Below, piece by piece: positions 37,538-46,213 of a stretch of 64,000 nucleotides of DNA (the stretch's first letter is position 1; each line of letters opens with the position of its first letter). A model generated the notes under the pieces. That model saw only the letters and a program-made list of their open reading frames with translations. It did no database searches and was not told the DNA's origin. Source of the DNA: Ammoniphilus sp. CFH 90114 (lineage in GTDB: Bacteria > Bacillota > Bacilli > Aneurinibacillales > RAOX-1); NCBI RefSeq assembly GCF_004123195.1, contig NZ_SDLI01000001.1, positions 546,133 to 610,132 of the forward strand, given 5' to 3'. A program made the position numbers and the translations under genes.

Positions 37538-37792
37538 ATGTCTACACAAGAAAATCTTATGGAGTCTATCATTGAGCTTGTTAACCGGCACTTTGCTATG
37601 ACCATCACGCTAGGAGAAGAGAATATCCCCGTTGTAACATCGGCTAGTCTGAAGACGGATGAATCAGCTGTTCAATTTCTCAATGAGATGATCCAAACCG
37701 TAGATCAAAATCTGGGTGCACAAGGAAAGCTTAATTATTACATGGATAATGAGTTGGATTTTGATACACCCGAAGAATTTCATCGTTATTAG
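37538..37792 (+). CDS. Unrecognised small acidic protein
   Basis: An 84-residue protein with a mixed helix/strand pattern, starting MSTQENLMESIIELVNRHFA and ending DTPEEFHRY. AAGGGGAAGG precedes the ATG. No cysteine, signal peptide or membrane segment is seen. It lies 46 bases after the 3D-domain gene and before a bidirectional hairpin, so it may be in that transcript. I do not recognise the family. Confidence 0.7.
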   Translation: MSTQENLMESIIELVNRHFAMTITLGEENIPVVTSASLKTDESAVQFLNEMIQTVDQNLGAQGKLNYYMDNELDFDTPEEFHRY

Positions 37793-37817
37793 GAGGGAAG
37801 GAAACCATCCAATACGA

Positions 37818-37843
37818 AAGACCACCTTTTTCTAGGTGGTCTT
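37818..37843. terminator. Bidirectional terminator between convergent small genes
   Basis: AAGACCACCT, TTTTCT, AGGTGGTCTT, followed by ATTATTT on the plus strand; T-rich on the minus side too. It overlaps the stop codon of the minus-strand gene. Confidence 0.75.
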
Positions 37844-38002
37844 ATTATTTCGCTCCTGTTGTTTCTGGTACATCATCTCATAAACACTAAGACCTTCCAC
37901 CCGCCCCTCTTCTAGCTGGTCTGGGTCGAGTGCACTGTCATAATGATGGATTGAAAAAGGGTGGCTTGGCTGTTTTCTAGTAGTCTTTTGGTTGTTTTCC
38001 AA
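37832..38002 (-). CDS. Small hypothetical protein, minus strand
   Basis: A 56-residue protein starting MENNQKTTRKQPSHPFSIHH and containing DPDQLEEGRVEGLSVYEMMY. The TTG start lies 8 bases after GTGGAGG on the minus strand; a GTG at 38017 is the alternative start. It is hydrophilic and charged. Position is convergent with the 84-residue gene. Family not recognised and evidence is limited to the ribosome binding site and sensible composition. Confidence 0.5.
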   Translation of the reverse strand: MENNQKTTRKQPSHPFSIHHYDSALDPDQLEEGRVEGLSVYEMMYQKQQERNNKTT

Positions 38003-38129
38003 CGTTCTAACCTCCACTCATGCTTTATTAATAAATAAAATACCCCAATTTCCTAGAGCATCTTCAATTTCTGTATGGTATAATATGTTATTGAGTGATT
38101 GTTCAGTCATTGTAACAGGGGGTGGGTGA

Positions 38130-39107
38130 GTGTTAACCGCAAGCAAAAAAGGGAAGATCGAGCGGATCATTATTCCTACACCATTTGCCGTTGGCGACGT
38201 GAATGTCTATTTACTGATCGGCGATGCTGTATCGCTCATTGATGTAGGGCCTAATACAGAAGAAGCCTGGAAGGCTCTAGAACGAGGTTTATCCATTTAC
38301 GGTTTGAAACCATCTGATATAGATCAAATTCTGCTGACTCATCATCATGTTGATCACTATGGGTTAGCAACAAGAGTTCAGGAGAGGAGTGACGCTAAGC
38401 TTTACTGCCATCCTCTTAGTGAAATGTATGTGACCAGGCATGAAGAAAAAATGAAACAGGCTGTTCAATACTTTAATCAGTTCTATTTACGTCATGGAGT
38501 CCCAGAAACAGAGGCGAAAAAGGCCATTGGACTAAGCCATTTATATGACGTATATGGTACAAGCGCACCCATATTTGGTTGGCTGCAGGACGGGGAAAGT
38601 TTACCTGGTCATGAAAATTGGAAGATCTATCATATGCCCGGACACTCTCAAGATCATCTCTGTTTCTATGAGCAAGAGCAGAGGGTTATGATAGGCGGAG
38701 ATCATCTGATTAAACATATTTCCTCCAATGCTATACTTGAAGCGCCGCAAGTGGAGGGAACAGAACGACCCAAGACATTGCTTCAATATCGGGACTCGAT
38801 GCGCAGGTGTCTTGATTTTGATATTCAGCGCGTTCACTCTGGTCATGGCGAAACCATCTCGGAAGTCCGTGAGCTTATTCTGAACCGCTTGGAACGTCAG
38901 GAGCAAAGAGCAGAGGGTATGCTTACCTATCTCCAAGATGGAGCAAAAACAGCATGGGAAATTGCCAATCAGATGTTCGGAGAGCGGATCGAGCAAGAGA
39001 TGTCGTTGATTTTGTCAGAGGTTATTGGCCATATGGATCTACTCCAGGATCAAGACAAAGTCACAACGAAGATGCAGGATTCTATCCAATATTACTATTC
39101 TAAATAA
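38130..39107 (+). CDS. Metallo-beta-lactamase-fold hydrolase
   Basis: A cytoplasmic hydrolase with the zinc motif THHHVDHYGLA (HxHxDH) near residues 70-80, a third ligand in HMPGHSQDHLCFYE near 169, and GGDHLI and SGHGE further on. The C-terminal 80 residues form a winged-helix-like tail (ILNRLERQEQRAEGMLTYL) usual in the glyoxalase II-like group. Length is 325 residues. The GTG start follows GGGGGTGGGTGA. Substrate is not determined by sequence. It precedes mutL after a terminator. Confidence 0.85.
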   Translation: MLTASKKGKIERIIIPTPFAVGDVNVYLLIGDAVSLIDVGPNTEEAWKALERGLSIYGLKPSDIDQILLTHHHVDHYGLATRVQERSDAKLYCHPLSEMYVTRHEEKMKQAVQYFNQFYLRHGVPETEAKKAIGLSHLYDVYGTSAPIFGWLQDGESLPGHENWKIYHMPGHSQDHLCFYEQEQRVMIGGDHLIKHISSNAILEAPQVEGTERPKTLLQYRDSMRRCLDFDIQRVHSGHGETISEVRELILNRLERQEQRAEGMLTYLQDGAKTAWEIANQMFGERIEQEMSLILSEVIGHMDLLQDQDKVTTKMQDSIQYYYSK

Positions 39108-39113
39108 TTGATG

Positions 39114-39145
39114 AGGAACTCAACCTATTAGACATGAGTTCCTTT
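39114..39145 (+). terminator. Terminator before mutL
   Basis: AGGAACTCA pairs with TGAGTTCCT across a 13-base loop, followed by TTTCC. Confidence 0.8.
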
Positions 39146-39221
39146 TCCGTGTTAGCTTGATTGTATGGTATGATAAGATGATAACCATAACAACCCCTAA
39201 GAGAAAGTAGGTGTAGGAAAA

Positions 39222-41048
39222 GTGGGGGTTATTCAAGTATTAGACGATCGTCTGGCCAATATGATTGCAGCTGGAGAAGTAGTCGAGAGACCGGCATCTG
39301 TAGTTAAAGAGCTTGTCGAGAATGCCATTGACGCTGGCAGTAAGCGCATCGAGGTACATGTGAAAGAGGGAGGCTTAAGTCTCATCCAGGTTATTGATGA
39401 TGGCTGCGGCATGGCGGTGCAAGACTGTGAGCTCTGTTTCGAGCGACATGCAACCAGTAAGATTAAAAGAGATCGAGATCTCTTTCATATCTCTACATTA
39501 GGCTTTCGAGGGGAAGCCTTGCCGAGTATTGCCGCGGTGGCACGAGTGGAGCTTAAGAGCTGCAGAGAAACGGGACAAGCGGGGACGAGAATCATCCTTG
39601 AGGGCGGAGAGAAAAAAACGGTGGAGTCTGTTGCTCAGCCTAAAGGAACGGACATCATGGTGAAGGACTTATTCTTTAATACACCTGCCCGACTGAAATA
39701 TCTTAAGAGCATTCAAACGGAGCTAGGTCATATTTCTGACTATATGAACCGTCTGGCTTTCTCTTACCCTTCAATATCTTTCTTGCTAACCAGTGATGGC
39801 AAGACTTTATTTAAGACTTATGGAGATGGTCAGCTGCAACATGTTATTGCAGCGGTGTATGGCATGCCGATTGCTAAGGAAATGGAACACCTGCAAGCGA
39901 GTAATCTTGATTTTCAGTTGGAGGGATACTTCGGAAACCCTCAGATTACTCGTGCTAATCGATCCTACATCACTCTTTTAATAAACGGGCGATACATTCG
40001 GAATCATGCCCTGATCAATGCTATTTTGCGAGGGTATCATACCTTGTTGCCTATTAATCGCTACCCCATTGCGATATTAAATATCCGGCTGGAGCCGACG
40101 TTAATTGATGTCAATGTTCACCCGGCCAAGCTCGAAGTTCGCCTAAGTAAGGAACAGGAGCTGCTTGCCTTCGTTGAAGAGGAAGTTAAGAAGATATGGG
40201 GAAGGCAGAGATTAATTCCTGAACCTACCCGTTCAAAAGCAGTGGAGGATACAGCACAGACTCGTCTAGATCTGAGTAGGACTCCGGCTTCTTATATCCA
40301 GGAACCTCGAGAGAAAGAACGCTTCTATCAGCGTGCAGAGGATGCAGAGACGACGATGAAATATACAGAGTGGCTCCTACGCTCGGCTGAGGAGAAGGAA
40401 GAGCAGAACGAACAAGGACAAAAGCTTCCACAAGTGGTGGACTCCCCCCCCACACCAACTCCCGCTGTACCAGAATTTTATCCTTTAGCTCAGCTTCATG
40501 GATCTTATATCTTAGCCCAAAGTGAAGAGGGTCTTTATATCATTGACCAGCATGCAGCACAGGAAAGAATCTGGTATGAATACTTTCTGAATAAGCTCAG
40601 TGAGGAACAGATAGAATTACAGGATTTGCTAATTCCTCTCTCGATCCACTTATCCGTTAAAGAGATGAAGCAAGTACAAGAAAAAATGAACTTATTCAAT
40701 CAAGTTGGTTTAGAGATGGAACCTTTTGGGAACCAGACCTTCCTTGTTCGTTCTCATCCTAGATGGTTTATACAAGGGGAAGAGGAAGCAACCATCCATG
40801 AGATGGTGGAGATGATTATTCGTGGGGAAACTAAGATTGATACGGTGAAACTGCGCGAGAAAGCCGCGATCATGATGTCATGTAAAGCAGCGATAAAAGC
40901 CAATCGATATCTAAGTCATATCGAAATGGAAGCTTTGTTAGACAAACTTAGAGAAACCATTTCACCTTACACTTGTCCTCATGGACGACCGATTATTATT
41001 CACTTTTCGAAGTATGAGATTGAAAAAATGTTTAAGCGAGTGATGTAA
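39222..41048 (+). CDS. mutL: DNA mismatch repair protein MutL
   Basis: Couples mismatch recognition by MutS to strand incision. The GHKL ATPase has IAAGEVVERPASVVKELVEN (motif I), DDGCGM and TLGFRGEALPSI. The C-terminal endonuclease motif DQHAAQERIWYE (DQHA-x2-E-x4-E) is present, with a CPHGRP metal site at the end, as expected in bacteria lacking MutH. Length is 608 residues. The GTG start follows GTAGGTGTAGG. It leads an operon with a methyltransferase and miaA, spaced by 3 and 13 bases. Confidence 0.97.
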   Translation: MGVIQVLDDRLANMIAAGEVVERPASVVKELVENAIDAGSKRIEVHVKEGGLSLIQVIDDGCGMAVQDCELCFERHATSKIKRDRDLFHISTLGFRGEALPSIAAVARVELKSCRETGQAGTRIILEGGEKKTVESVAQPKGTDIMVKDLFFNTPARLKYLKSIQTELGHISDYMNRLAFSYPSISFLLTSDGKTLFKTYGDGQLQHVIAAVYGMPIAKEMEHLQASNLDFQLEGYFGNPQITRANRSYITLLINGRYIRNHALINAILRGYHTLLPINRYPIAILNIRLEPTLIDVNVHPAKLEVRLSKEQELLAFVEEEVKKIWGRQRLIPEPTRSKAVEDTAQTRLDLSRTPASYIQEPREKERFYQRAEDAETTMKYTEWLLRSAEEKEEQNEQGQKLPQVVDSPPTPTPAVPEFYPLAQLHGSYILAQSEEGLYIIDQHAAQERIWYEYFLNKLSEEQIELQDLLIPLSIHLSVKEMKQVQEKMNLFNQVGLEMEPFGNQTFLVRSHPRWFIQGEEEATIHEMVEMIIRGETKIDTVKLREKAAIMMSCKAAIKANRYLSHIEMEALLDKLRETISPYTCPHGRPIIIHFSKYEIEKMFKRVM

Positions 41049-41051
41049 GGG

Positions 41052-41825
41052 ATGATCATAACTACATCTCAGAGGGTAAACCAAGAATTAATCAATAAGG
41101 CTCAGGCATTAGCTGAGAGGGTAAACGGAACGTTTGTTTCAAGAAGGGAAAGGTCAATTAGGAAGTTTTATATAGAGGAGAAAATAGAGCAATTCCTTGT
41201 TGTTTCAAAGGATAGGATTCAGTGGTATGCAGAAGGAAATGAACGTCCATTTTTTTTTCATCCTGGGATGTCTGCCATTCGTATAAAGCGCTTGTTAGGC
41301 GGCGATAATGATATAATGATTCAAACATGTCAGTTGCAATCAGGGGATTCTATGTTAGATTGCACGATGGGTCTTGGAGCGGATAGTCTTGTTGCTTCCT
41401 TTGTGGTAGGAGAGACAGGAAGAGTCGTAGGAATTGAGTCAGAGCCTATGATCGCTCTCCTTGTCGAAGAAGGGCTAAAAGAGCTTGAACTATTTAAGGA
41501 ATTGGATGAAGCGGCAAGAAGGATTGAAGTAATAGCCAAGCATCATTTAGAGGTATTGCAGCGCTTGCCTAGCAAGAGTTTTGATGTTGTATACTTTGAT
41601 CCGATGTTTCGCCAAAGTATTGCTGAATCGACCTCTCTGCAGGTACTTCGCGGCTTTGCTAACCCATCCCCTCTTGAAACGACCGCCATTCAGGAAGCCG
41701 TTCGGGTGGCCAGGCGTCGCGTAGTTCTTAAGGAGCGAAGGGATAGCCGAGAATTCGATCGCTTGGGATTTACCATGATCTACAACGAGAACAAGGAAGT
41801 CGCCTATGGCATCCTCGAGGTTTGA
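41052..41825 (+). CDS. Class I SAM-dependent methyltransferase, RsmJ-like
   Basis: A 257-residue methyltransferase. The N-terminal 85 residues are an alpha/beta extension; the Rossmann domain follows with DCTMGLGADSLVASFVVG (motif I), VVGIESEP (motif II) and VYFDPMF (the DPMF motif IV of the RsmJ/PF04445 type). The family methylates rRNA in proteobacteria; the Gram-positive member's target is unknown. It is 3 bases after mutL and 13 before miaA, implying translational coupling. Start ATG with TAAGGGATG. Confidence 0.82.
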   Translation: MIITTSQRVNQELINKAQALAERVNGTFVSRRERSIRKFYIEEKIEQFLVVSKDRIQWYAEGNERPFFFHPGMSAIRIKRLLGGDNDIMIQTCQLQSGDSMLDCTMGLGADSLVASFVVGETGRVVGIESEPMIALLVEEGLKELELFKELDEAARRIEVIAKHHLEVLQRLPSKSFDVVYFDPMFRQSIAESTSLQVLRGFANPSPLETTAIQEAVRVARRRVVLKERRDSREFDRLGFTMIYNENKEVAYGILEV

Positions 41826-41838
41826 AGGAGAATAAGAC

Positions 41839-42777
41839 ATGAGTAATAAAGAGAAACTCCTCGTGATTGTAGGTCCGACTGCAGTGGGGAAAACGTCCTT
41901 AAGTATCGATCTGGCTAAGGCGCTAGATGGTGAGATCATCTCGGGGGATTCCATGCAGGTTTATAAGGGAATGGATATCGGAACAGCCAAGATTACAGAA
42001 GCTGAGATGGATTCGGTTCCTCATTATTTGATTGATATCCTTGAGCCGGATAAAGATTTCTCGGTTGCTGATTTTCAGCATCAGTCACGCCAGCTCATTA
42101 CGGAAATCAATCTGAGGGGTAAGCTTCCTATGATCGTGGGAGGAACAGGGCTGTATATCCAGTCCGTCATCTATGAGTACAAGTTCTCAGAAGCGCAGAA
42201 GGACCTATCCTTGCGTACAGCCTTAGAAGAGTATACGGAACTCCATGGGAAGGAAGCACTCCATCAGCGCTTGCAGGCCATTGATCCAATTACAGCTAAG
42301 CGATTGCATCAAAATGATGTAAAAAGAGTTATCCGTGCCCTTGAAATCTATGAATTAACGGGTAAGCCGATGGCCGAATATCAACAGCGTTCTTCCGAAT
42401 CCCCCTATCAGCTCTGTCTTCTGGGATTGACTATGGAACGCACACTTCTCTATGAGAGAATAAATATGAGAGTGGACTTGATGATTAGTCAAGGCCTTGT
42501 GGCTGAAGTTCAGAGATTGCTGGATCAAGGATATGATAGCAGTATACCTTCACTGCAAGGAATTGGTTATAAAGAGGTCATAGATTACTTACATGGTAAA
42601 ACATCGCTAGATGAAGCGATTGAACGAATTAAAAAGAATAGCCGTAATTTTGCTAAGCGTCAATTGACTTGGTTTAGGTCTATGAAAGATATCAACTGGC
42701 TCGATATGACAGAACCTGGGGATAGAGCTGAGCTTGTCGAAAATATTCGAAGCTTTGTAGCAGGAAAGATTAGGTAA
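41839..42777 (+). CDS. miaA: tRNA dimethylallyltransferase MiaA
   Basis: Transfers a dimethylallyl group to A37 of tRNAs reading U-starting codons, the substrate of MiaB. P-loop GPTAVGKTSLS at residues 11-21; the core SGDSMQVYKGMDIGTAK and GGTGLYIQS; RQLTWFR near the end is conserved in tRNA contact. Length is 312 residues. AAGGAGAA precedes the ATG. hfq follows 48 bases later as in most bacteria. Confidence 0.96.
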   Translation: MSNKEKLLVIVGPTAVGKTSLSIDLAKALDGEIISGDSMQVYKGMDIGTAKITEAEMDSVPHYLIDILEPDKDFSVADFQHQSRQLITEINLRGKLPMIVGGTGLYIQSVIYEYKFSEAQKDLSLRTALEEYTELHGKEALHQRLQAIDPITAKRLHQNDVKRVIRALEIYELTGKPMAEYQQRSSESPYQLCLLGLTMERTLLYERINMRVDLMISQGLVAEVQRLLDQGYDSSIPSLQGIGYKEVIDYLHGKTSLDEAIERIKKNSRNFAKRQLTWFRSMKDINWLDMTEPGDRAELVENIRSFVAGKIR

Positions 42778-42825
42778 GATAACGAATATAACTGTTAAGA
42801 TATAAATAGAGGAGGTAAACCCCCA

Positions 42826-43059
42826 ATGGCAAATTCCATCAACATTCAGGATACGTTTCTTAACCACTTAAGAAAGGAAAATGTTCCCGTTACCATATAT
42901 TTAGTGAACGGATTCCAATTGAGAGGTCTCATTCGTGCATTTGATAATTTTACAATCGTGATTGATAGCGATGGCAAGCAACAATTAGTCTATAAGCACG
43001 CCATCTCGACTTTCCTTCCACAACGTCCTGTATCTTTGATGCCTGATAATCAAGAGTAA
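42826..43059 (+). CDS. hfq: RNA chaperone Hfq
   Basis: A 77-residue Sm-fold hexameric protein that binds small RNAs and mRNAs. Sm1 is [20 protein letters not shown] with the proximal-face glutamine; Sm2 is [11 protein letters not shown]. The Gram-positive form lacks a long tail. AGAGGAGGT precedes the ATG. It is the last gene of the mutL-miaA-hfq group and is followed by a terminator. Confidence 0.97.
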   Translation: MANSINIQDTFLNHLRKENVPVTIYLVNGFQLRGLIRAFDNFTIVIDSDGKQQLVYKHAISTFLPQRPVSLMPDNQE

Positions 43060-43065
43060 GCCTTA

Positions 43066-43091
43066 AGTCGGAGTAGAACTCCGGCTTTTTT
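43066..43091 (+). terminator. Terminator after hfq
   Basis: AGTCGGAGT, AGA, ACTCCGGCT, then TTTTT. Confidence 0.9.
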
Positions 43092-43219
43092 CATTTACTC
43101 AGATTGTTCAAATTATAAAGACTTCATCTTTTTTCGTTGACATAATGAGTAAAACGTAATATTCTCAATATCGTTAACTTCTTCACATTCGGCATTTTTC
43201 AACAGATCGAAAGATAATG

Positions 43220-43248
43220 TTGACAACAATGGAGTCGGATGGTAGAGT
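43220..43248 (+). promoter_or_regulatory. Sigma-A promoter of the metQNI leader
   Basis: -35 TTGACA at 43220-43225, a 17-base spacer, -10 TAGAGT at 43243-43248. A second pair, TTGACA at 43137 with TATTCT 17 bases later, could be an upstream alternative. Confidence 0.6.
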
Positions 43249-43265
43249 AAGAGTAACAATTAAAT

Positions 43266-43291
43266 AAAACAATTCCAATCGGAATTGTTTT
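43266..43291 (+). repeat. Perfect 11-bp inverted repeat abutting the riboswitch
   Basis: AAAACAATTCC, AATC, GGAATTGTTTT. It ends immediately before the P1 helix of the SAM riboswitch. It is terminator-like in form (T-run in the right arm), or a protein operator. Confidence 0.8.
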
Positions 43292-43400
43292 CTTATCCAG
43301 AGAGGTGGAGGGACTGGCCCGATGAAACCCGGCAGCGGATCTTCAAAGAGAAGATGCTGTGCCAATTCCACAGGACGAATTGTCCTGACAGATAAGAGCG
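43292..43400 (+). promoter_or_regulatory. SAM-I (S-box) riboswitch
   Basis: The S-box core is clear: P1 arms CTTATC (43292) and GATAAG (43391-43396), AGAGAGGTGGAGGGACTGGC, then CCGATGAAACCCGGCAGC (kink-turn and pseudoknot parts) and the CTGACAGATAAG end. When S-adenosylmethionine binds, transcription stops at the following terminator, shutting off the methionine transporter. Confidence 0.95.
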
Positions 43401-43422
43401 TGACCGTGACTACTACACGTCA

Positions 43423-43451
43423 AACCTCTTCTCTGAGCGAAGAGGTTTTTT
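43423..43451 (+). terminator. Riboswitch-controlled terminator
   Basis: AACCTCTTC, TCTGAGC, GAAGAGGTT, TTTTATTT. This is the expression platform of the S-box; the anti-terminator must involve the P1 3' side. Confidence 0.88.
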
Positions 43452-43542
43452 ATTTGTCAAACAACCAAGGGCCCTGGTAGCTGACAGTAAAAAGGTTCGC
43501 TCTCCTTAACACGAATACACATATGAAGGGGAGTATTAGAAA

Positions 43543-44373
43543 ATGAAAAAGTGGACAAAGGTGTTAACAACTTCTATTTTAGCAGTATCACTTCTTGCGG
43601 GGTGTGGAAGTTCTTCCGATCAGCCAAGTCAAGCTAGTGGCGGTGGAGACCAAGTTACCAAGATTAAAGTAGGGGTAACTGCTGGTCCTCACGAAGAAGT
43701 AATGGAAAAAGTAAAAGAGGTAGCAGCAAAAGATGGCCTTGAAATTGAAATTGTTGCCTTTAACGATTATGTGCAACCAAATAAGGTATTAGCAGAAGGG
43801 GAATTGGATGCTAATAGTTTCCAGCATGAGCCTTACTTGGAAAGATTCAAGGCAGATCATAACTTAGATCTTGTAAAACTAGCTAACAACATTAACTTCC
43901 CAATGGGACTTTACTCTACTAAAATTAAAGATGTCAGTGAACTAGAAGATGGGGCACAAGTAGGATTACCAAACGACCCAACGAATGGAGCAAGAGCACT
44001 TCAACTGTTTGAGGAAGCAGGCTTAATTAAGTTGAAGGAAGGGGTAGGAGTTAAAGCTACGATTCACGATATTGCTGAGAATCCTAAGAACTTGAAGTTT
44101 AAAGAACTAGAAGCTGCATTTATTCCTAAGGCTCTTGATGATCTTGCGGTAGCAGCAATCAATACGAACTTTGCGATGGAGCATGGATATGTTCCAACGA
44201 AGGATTCCATCTTTATTGAGCCTAGTGATTCTCCGTGGGTAAATCTTATTGCCGTACGTACAGCTGATAAAGATCGTCCAGAATTTCAAAAGCTTGTAAA
44301 AGCTTATCACTCTGACGAAGTTAAGAAGTTTATAGAAGAGCATTTCCAAGGATCTGTTGTACCATCCTGGTAG
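43543..44373 (+). CDS. metQ: Methionine ABC transporter substrate-binding lipoprotein
   Basis: Binds D- and L-methionine outside the membrane for MetNI. It has a lipoprotein signal peptide with lipobox LLAGC and cysteine at residue 21, a Ser/Gln-rich spacer, and the NlpA-fold core (GVTAGPHEEVMEKVKEVA, NDYVQPNKVLAEGELDANSF, IPKALDDLAVA with GLPNDPTNGARAL). Length is 276 residues. GAAGGGGAG precedes the ATG. The S-box riboswitch in its leader ties expression to S-adenosylmethionine level. Confidence 0.96.
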   Translation: MKKWTKVLTTSILAVSLLAGCGSSSDQPSQASGGGDQVTKIKVGVTAGPHEEVMEKVKEVAAKDGLEIEIVAFNDYVQPNKVLAEGELDANSFQHEPYLERFKADHNLDLVKLANNINFPMGLYSTKIKDVSELEDGAQVGLPNDPTNGARALQLFEEAGLIKLKEGVGVKATIHDIAENPKNLKFKELEAAFIPKALDDLAVAAINTNFAMEHGYVPTKDSIFIEPSDSPWVNLIAVRTADKDRPEFQKLVKAYHSDEVKKFIEEHFQGSVVPSW

Positions 44374-44428
44374 TTTTCCTTGTATGCAGGAAAAAAGAGG
44401 ATTAGGAGATGCTTTTGAAAAGGGAAGA

Positions 44429-44458
44429 GAAGACCTCCAACAGGGGGTCCTTCTTTTT
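44429..44458 (+). terminator. Terminator/attenuator between metQ and metN
   Basis: GACCTCC pairs with GGGGGTC, then CTTCTTTTT. It would lower metN and metI relative to the abundant binding protein metQ. Confidence 0.7.
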
Positions 44459-44499
44459 GTTTGGTCTATGAGCAAAGATGTTTGGAGGTTGGGTACTCA

Positions 44500-45528
44500 A
44501 TGATTGTTATCAAAAATTTATATAAAACATATGAACAAAATGGACGCAATGTAGAGGCGGTTAAGAACGTTAGCCTAGAGATAAAGAAGGGTGAAATCTT
44601 CGGAGTTATTGGGTTTAGTGGTGCCGGAAAAAGCAGCTTGATCCGTTGTGTTAATCTCTTGGAGACGCCTAGTTCAGGATCTGTCATGGTAAATGGGGTT
44701 GAAATGACAAATCTATCTGAGCGCAACCTACGTGAGGCAAGGCGGAAAATAGGAATGATCTTTCAGCACTTTAATTTACTTTCATCTAGTACGGTGTTTG
44801 AAAATATTGCAGCCCCTCTTGAGTTAGCTAATACGCCAAAGCATATAATCGAAAAGAAAGTTAATGAATTATTAGGTTTAGTCGGATTGTCAGATAAAGG
44901 GGCTTCTTATCCATCACAATTATCAGGGGGGCAAAAGCAAAGAGTAGCGATTGCTCGAGCATTAGCTAATGATCCAGAAATCCTTCTTTGTGATGAAGCA
45001 ACCTCTGCCCTAGATCCCCAGACTACTGACTCTATTTTGGATTTACTATTGGATATCAATAAGAAATTTCAAATCACAATTATGTTGATTACCCATGAAA
45101 TGCATGTCATTAAGAAAATTTGTGATCATGTGGCGGTTATGGAAAATGGGCAGGTTGTAGAGCAGGGAAGTGTATTAGAGATATTTTCACAACCTAAAAC
45201 CCAAACGACCAAAAACTTCATTAAAAATGTTTTTGACATTAATTTACCTCAAAATCTTCAACTTAAGTTTAAAAACGAAAGGGCAAATGGGGAAATCATC
45301 CGTGTCTCTTTTGTCGGTGAAACAACAACAGAACCTGTCTTTGCTGAACTGGCTACCCGTTTTCCGCTTCGTCCCAATATCTTGTTTGGGAATATAACAC
45401 AAATTAAGGAAACCACCTTTGGAAGTCTCATCTTGAAGCTAACAGGTGAAGCGAGTGTAATTCAACAAGGAATGGAGTACTTGCAAAGTGAAGGCTTGAG
45501 TGTGGAGGTGCTGCAGGATGTTGACTAG
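44500..45528 (+). CDS. metN: Methionine ABC transporter ATP-binding protein
   Basis: The ATPase of the methionine importer. Walker A GFSGAGKSSL, Q-loop, signature LSGGQKQR, Walker B ILLCDEATSALDP and switch ITHEMHVIK are all present. The C-terminal ~90 residues form the NIL domain that senses methionine in the cytoplasm. Length is 342 residues from the ATG at 44500, where MIVIKNLYKTY is the family start; the nearest ribosome site is GGAGG 11 bases upstream. metI overlaps its end. Confidence 0.93.
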   Translation: MIVIKNLYKTYEQNGRNVEAVKNVSLEIKKGEIFGVIGFSGAGKSSLIRCVNLLETPSSGSVMVNGVEMTNLSERNLREARRKIGMIFQHFNLLSSSTVFENIAAPLELANTPKHIIEKKVNELLGLVGLSDKGASYPSQLSGGQKQRVAIARALANDPEILLCDEATSALDPQTTDSILDLLLDINKKFQITIMLITHEMHVIKKICDHVAVMENGQVVEQGSVLEIFSQPKTQTTKNFIKNVFDINLPQNLQLKFKNERANGEIIRVSFVGETTTEPVFAELATRFPLRPNILFGNITQIKETTFGSLILKLTGEASVIQQGMEYLQSEGLSVEVLQDVD

Positions 45529-46180
45529 TTTATTTGATCGAAGCGATCTATATATTCAATCCTTAATTGAAACTTGGTGGATGGTATTTTACGCTTTATC
45601 GATCTCGGCATTAATAGGACTCCCGCTTGGTGTTCTATTGGTGGTTACTCGTCCGAAGCATATTTTTGAGAATGTCATGATCTATAATGTCTTGAATGTC
45701 ATAATTAATATTCTTAGATCGGTGCCTTTTGTTATTCTTATGGTTGCTATTATCCCATTTACGAAGTTTATCGTAGGGACTGCCATTGGTGTTAAAGGAG
45801 CTATCGTACCTCTTGTGGTCTATACGGCTCCCTACATTGCAAGATTAATGGAATCTGCTCTTCTCGAAGTGGACCCTGGAATTATTGAGGCTTTTAAATC
45901 TATGGGAGCAAGCAGAAGACAGATTATCTGGCGTGTGATGATCAGAGAAGCTAGACCAGCAATATCATTAGGTTTAACCATTGCGACGATCGGTTTGATC
46001 GGGGCAACCGCGATGGCAGGGGTGATTGGTGCGGGTGGTTTAGGAGACTTAGCGATTCGTTACGGTTATCAGCGATGGGAACTTGATGTTATGCTTTGGA
46101 CTGTTATTCTCTTAATTATTATTGTTCAAGGGGTTCAGTCCATTGGGAACTATATTGCGAAACGTCTTCGGAAAAACTAA
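45518..46180 (+). CDS. metI: Methionine ABC transporter permease
   Basis: The membrane channel of MetNI, with five hydrophobic segments over 220 residues. The permease coupling motif is EAFKSMGASRRQIIWRVMI. The ATG at 45518 follows GGAGGTG and overlaps metN by 11 bases, which couples their translation; an in-frame upstream start at 45500 is less likely. It is followed by an aminotransferase gene. Confidence 0.93.
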   Translation: MLTSLFDRSDLYIQSLIETWWMVFYALSISALIGLPLGVLLVVTRPKHIFENVMIYNVLNVIINILRSVPFVILMVAIIPFTKFIVGTAIGVKGAIVPLVVYTAPYIARLMESALLEVDPGIIEAFKSMGASRRQIIWRVMIREARPAISLGLTIATIGLIGATAMAGVIGAGGLGDLAIRYGYQRWELDVMLWTVILLIIIVQGVQSIGNYIAKRLRKN

Positions 46181-46213
46181 GGCATGGAGTAATCATGTAA
46201 GGGGAATGAAAGC

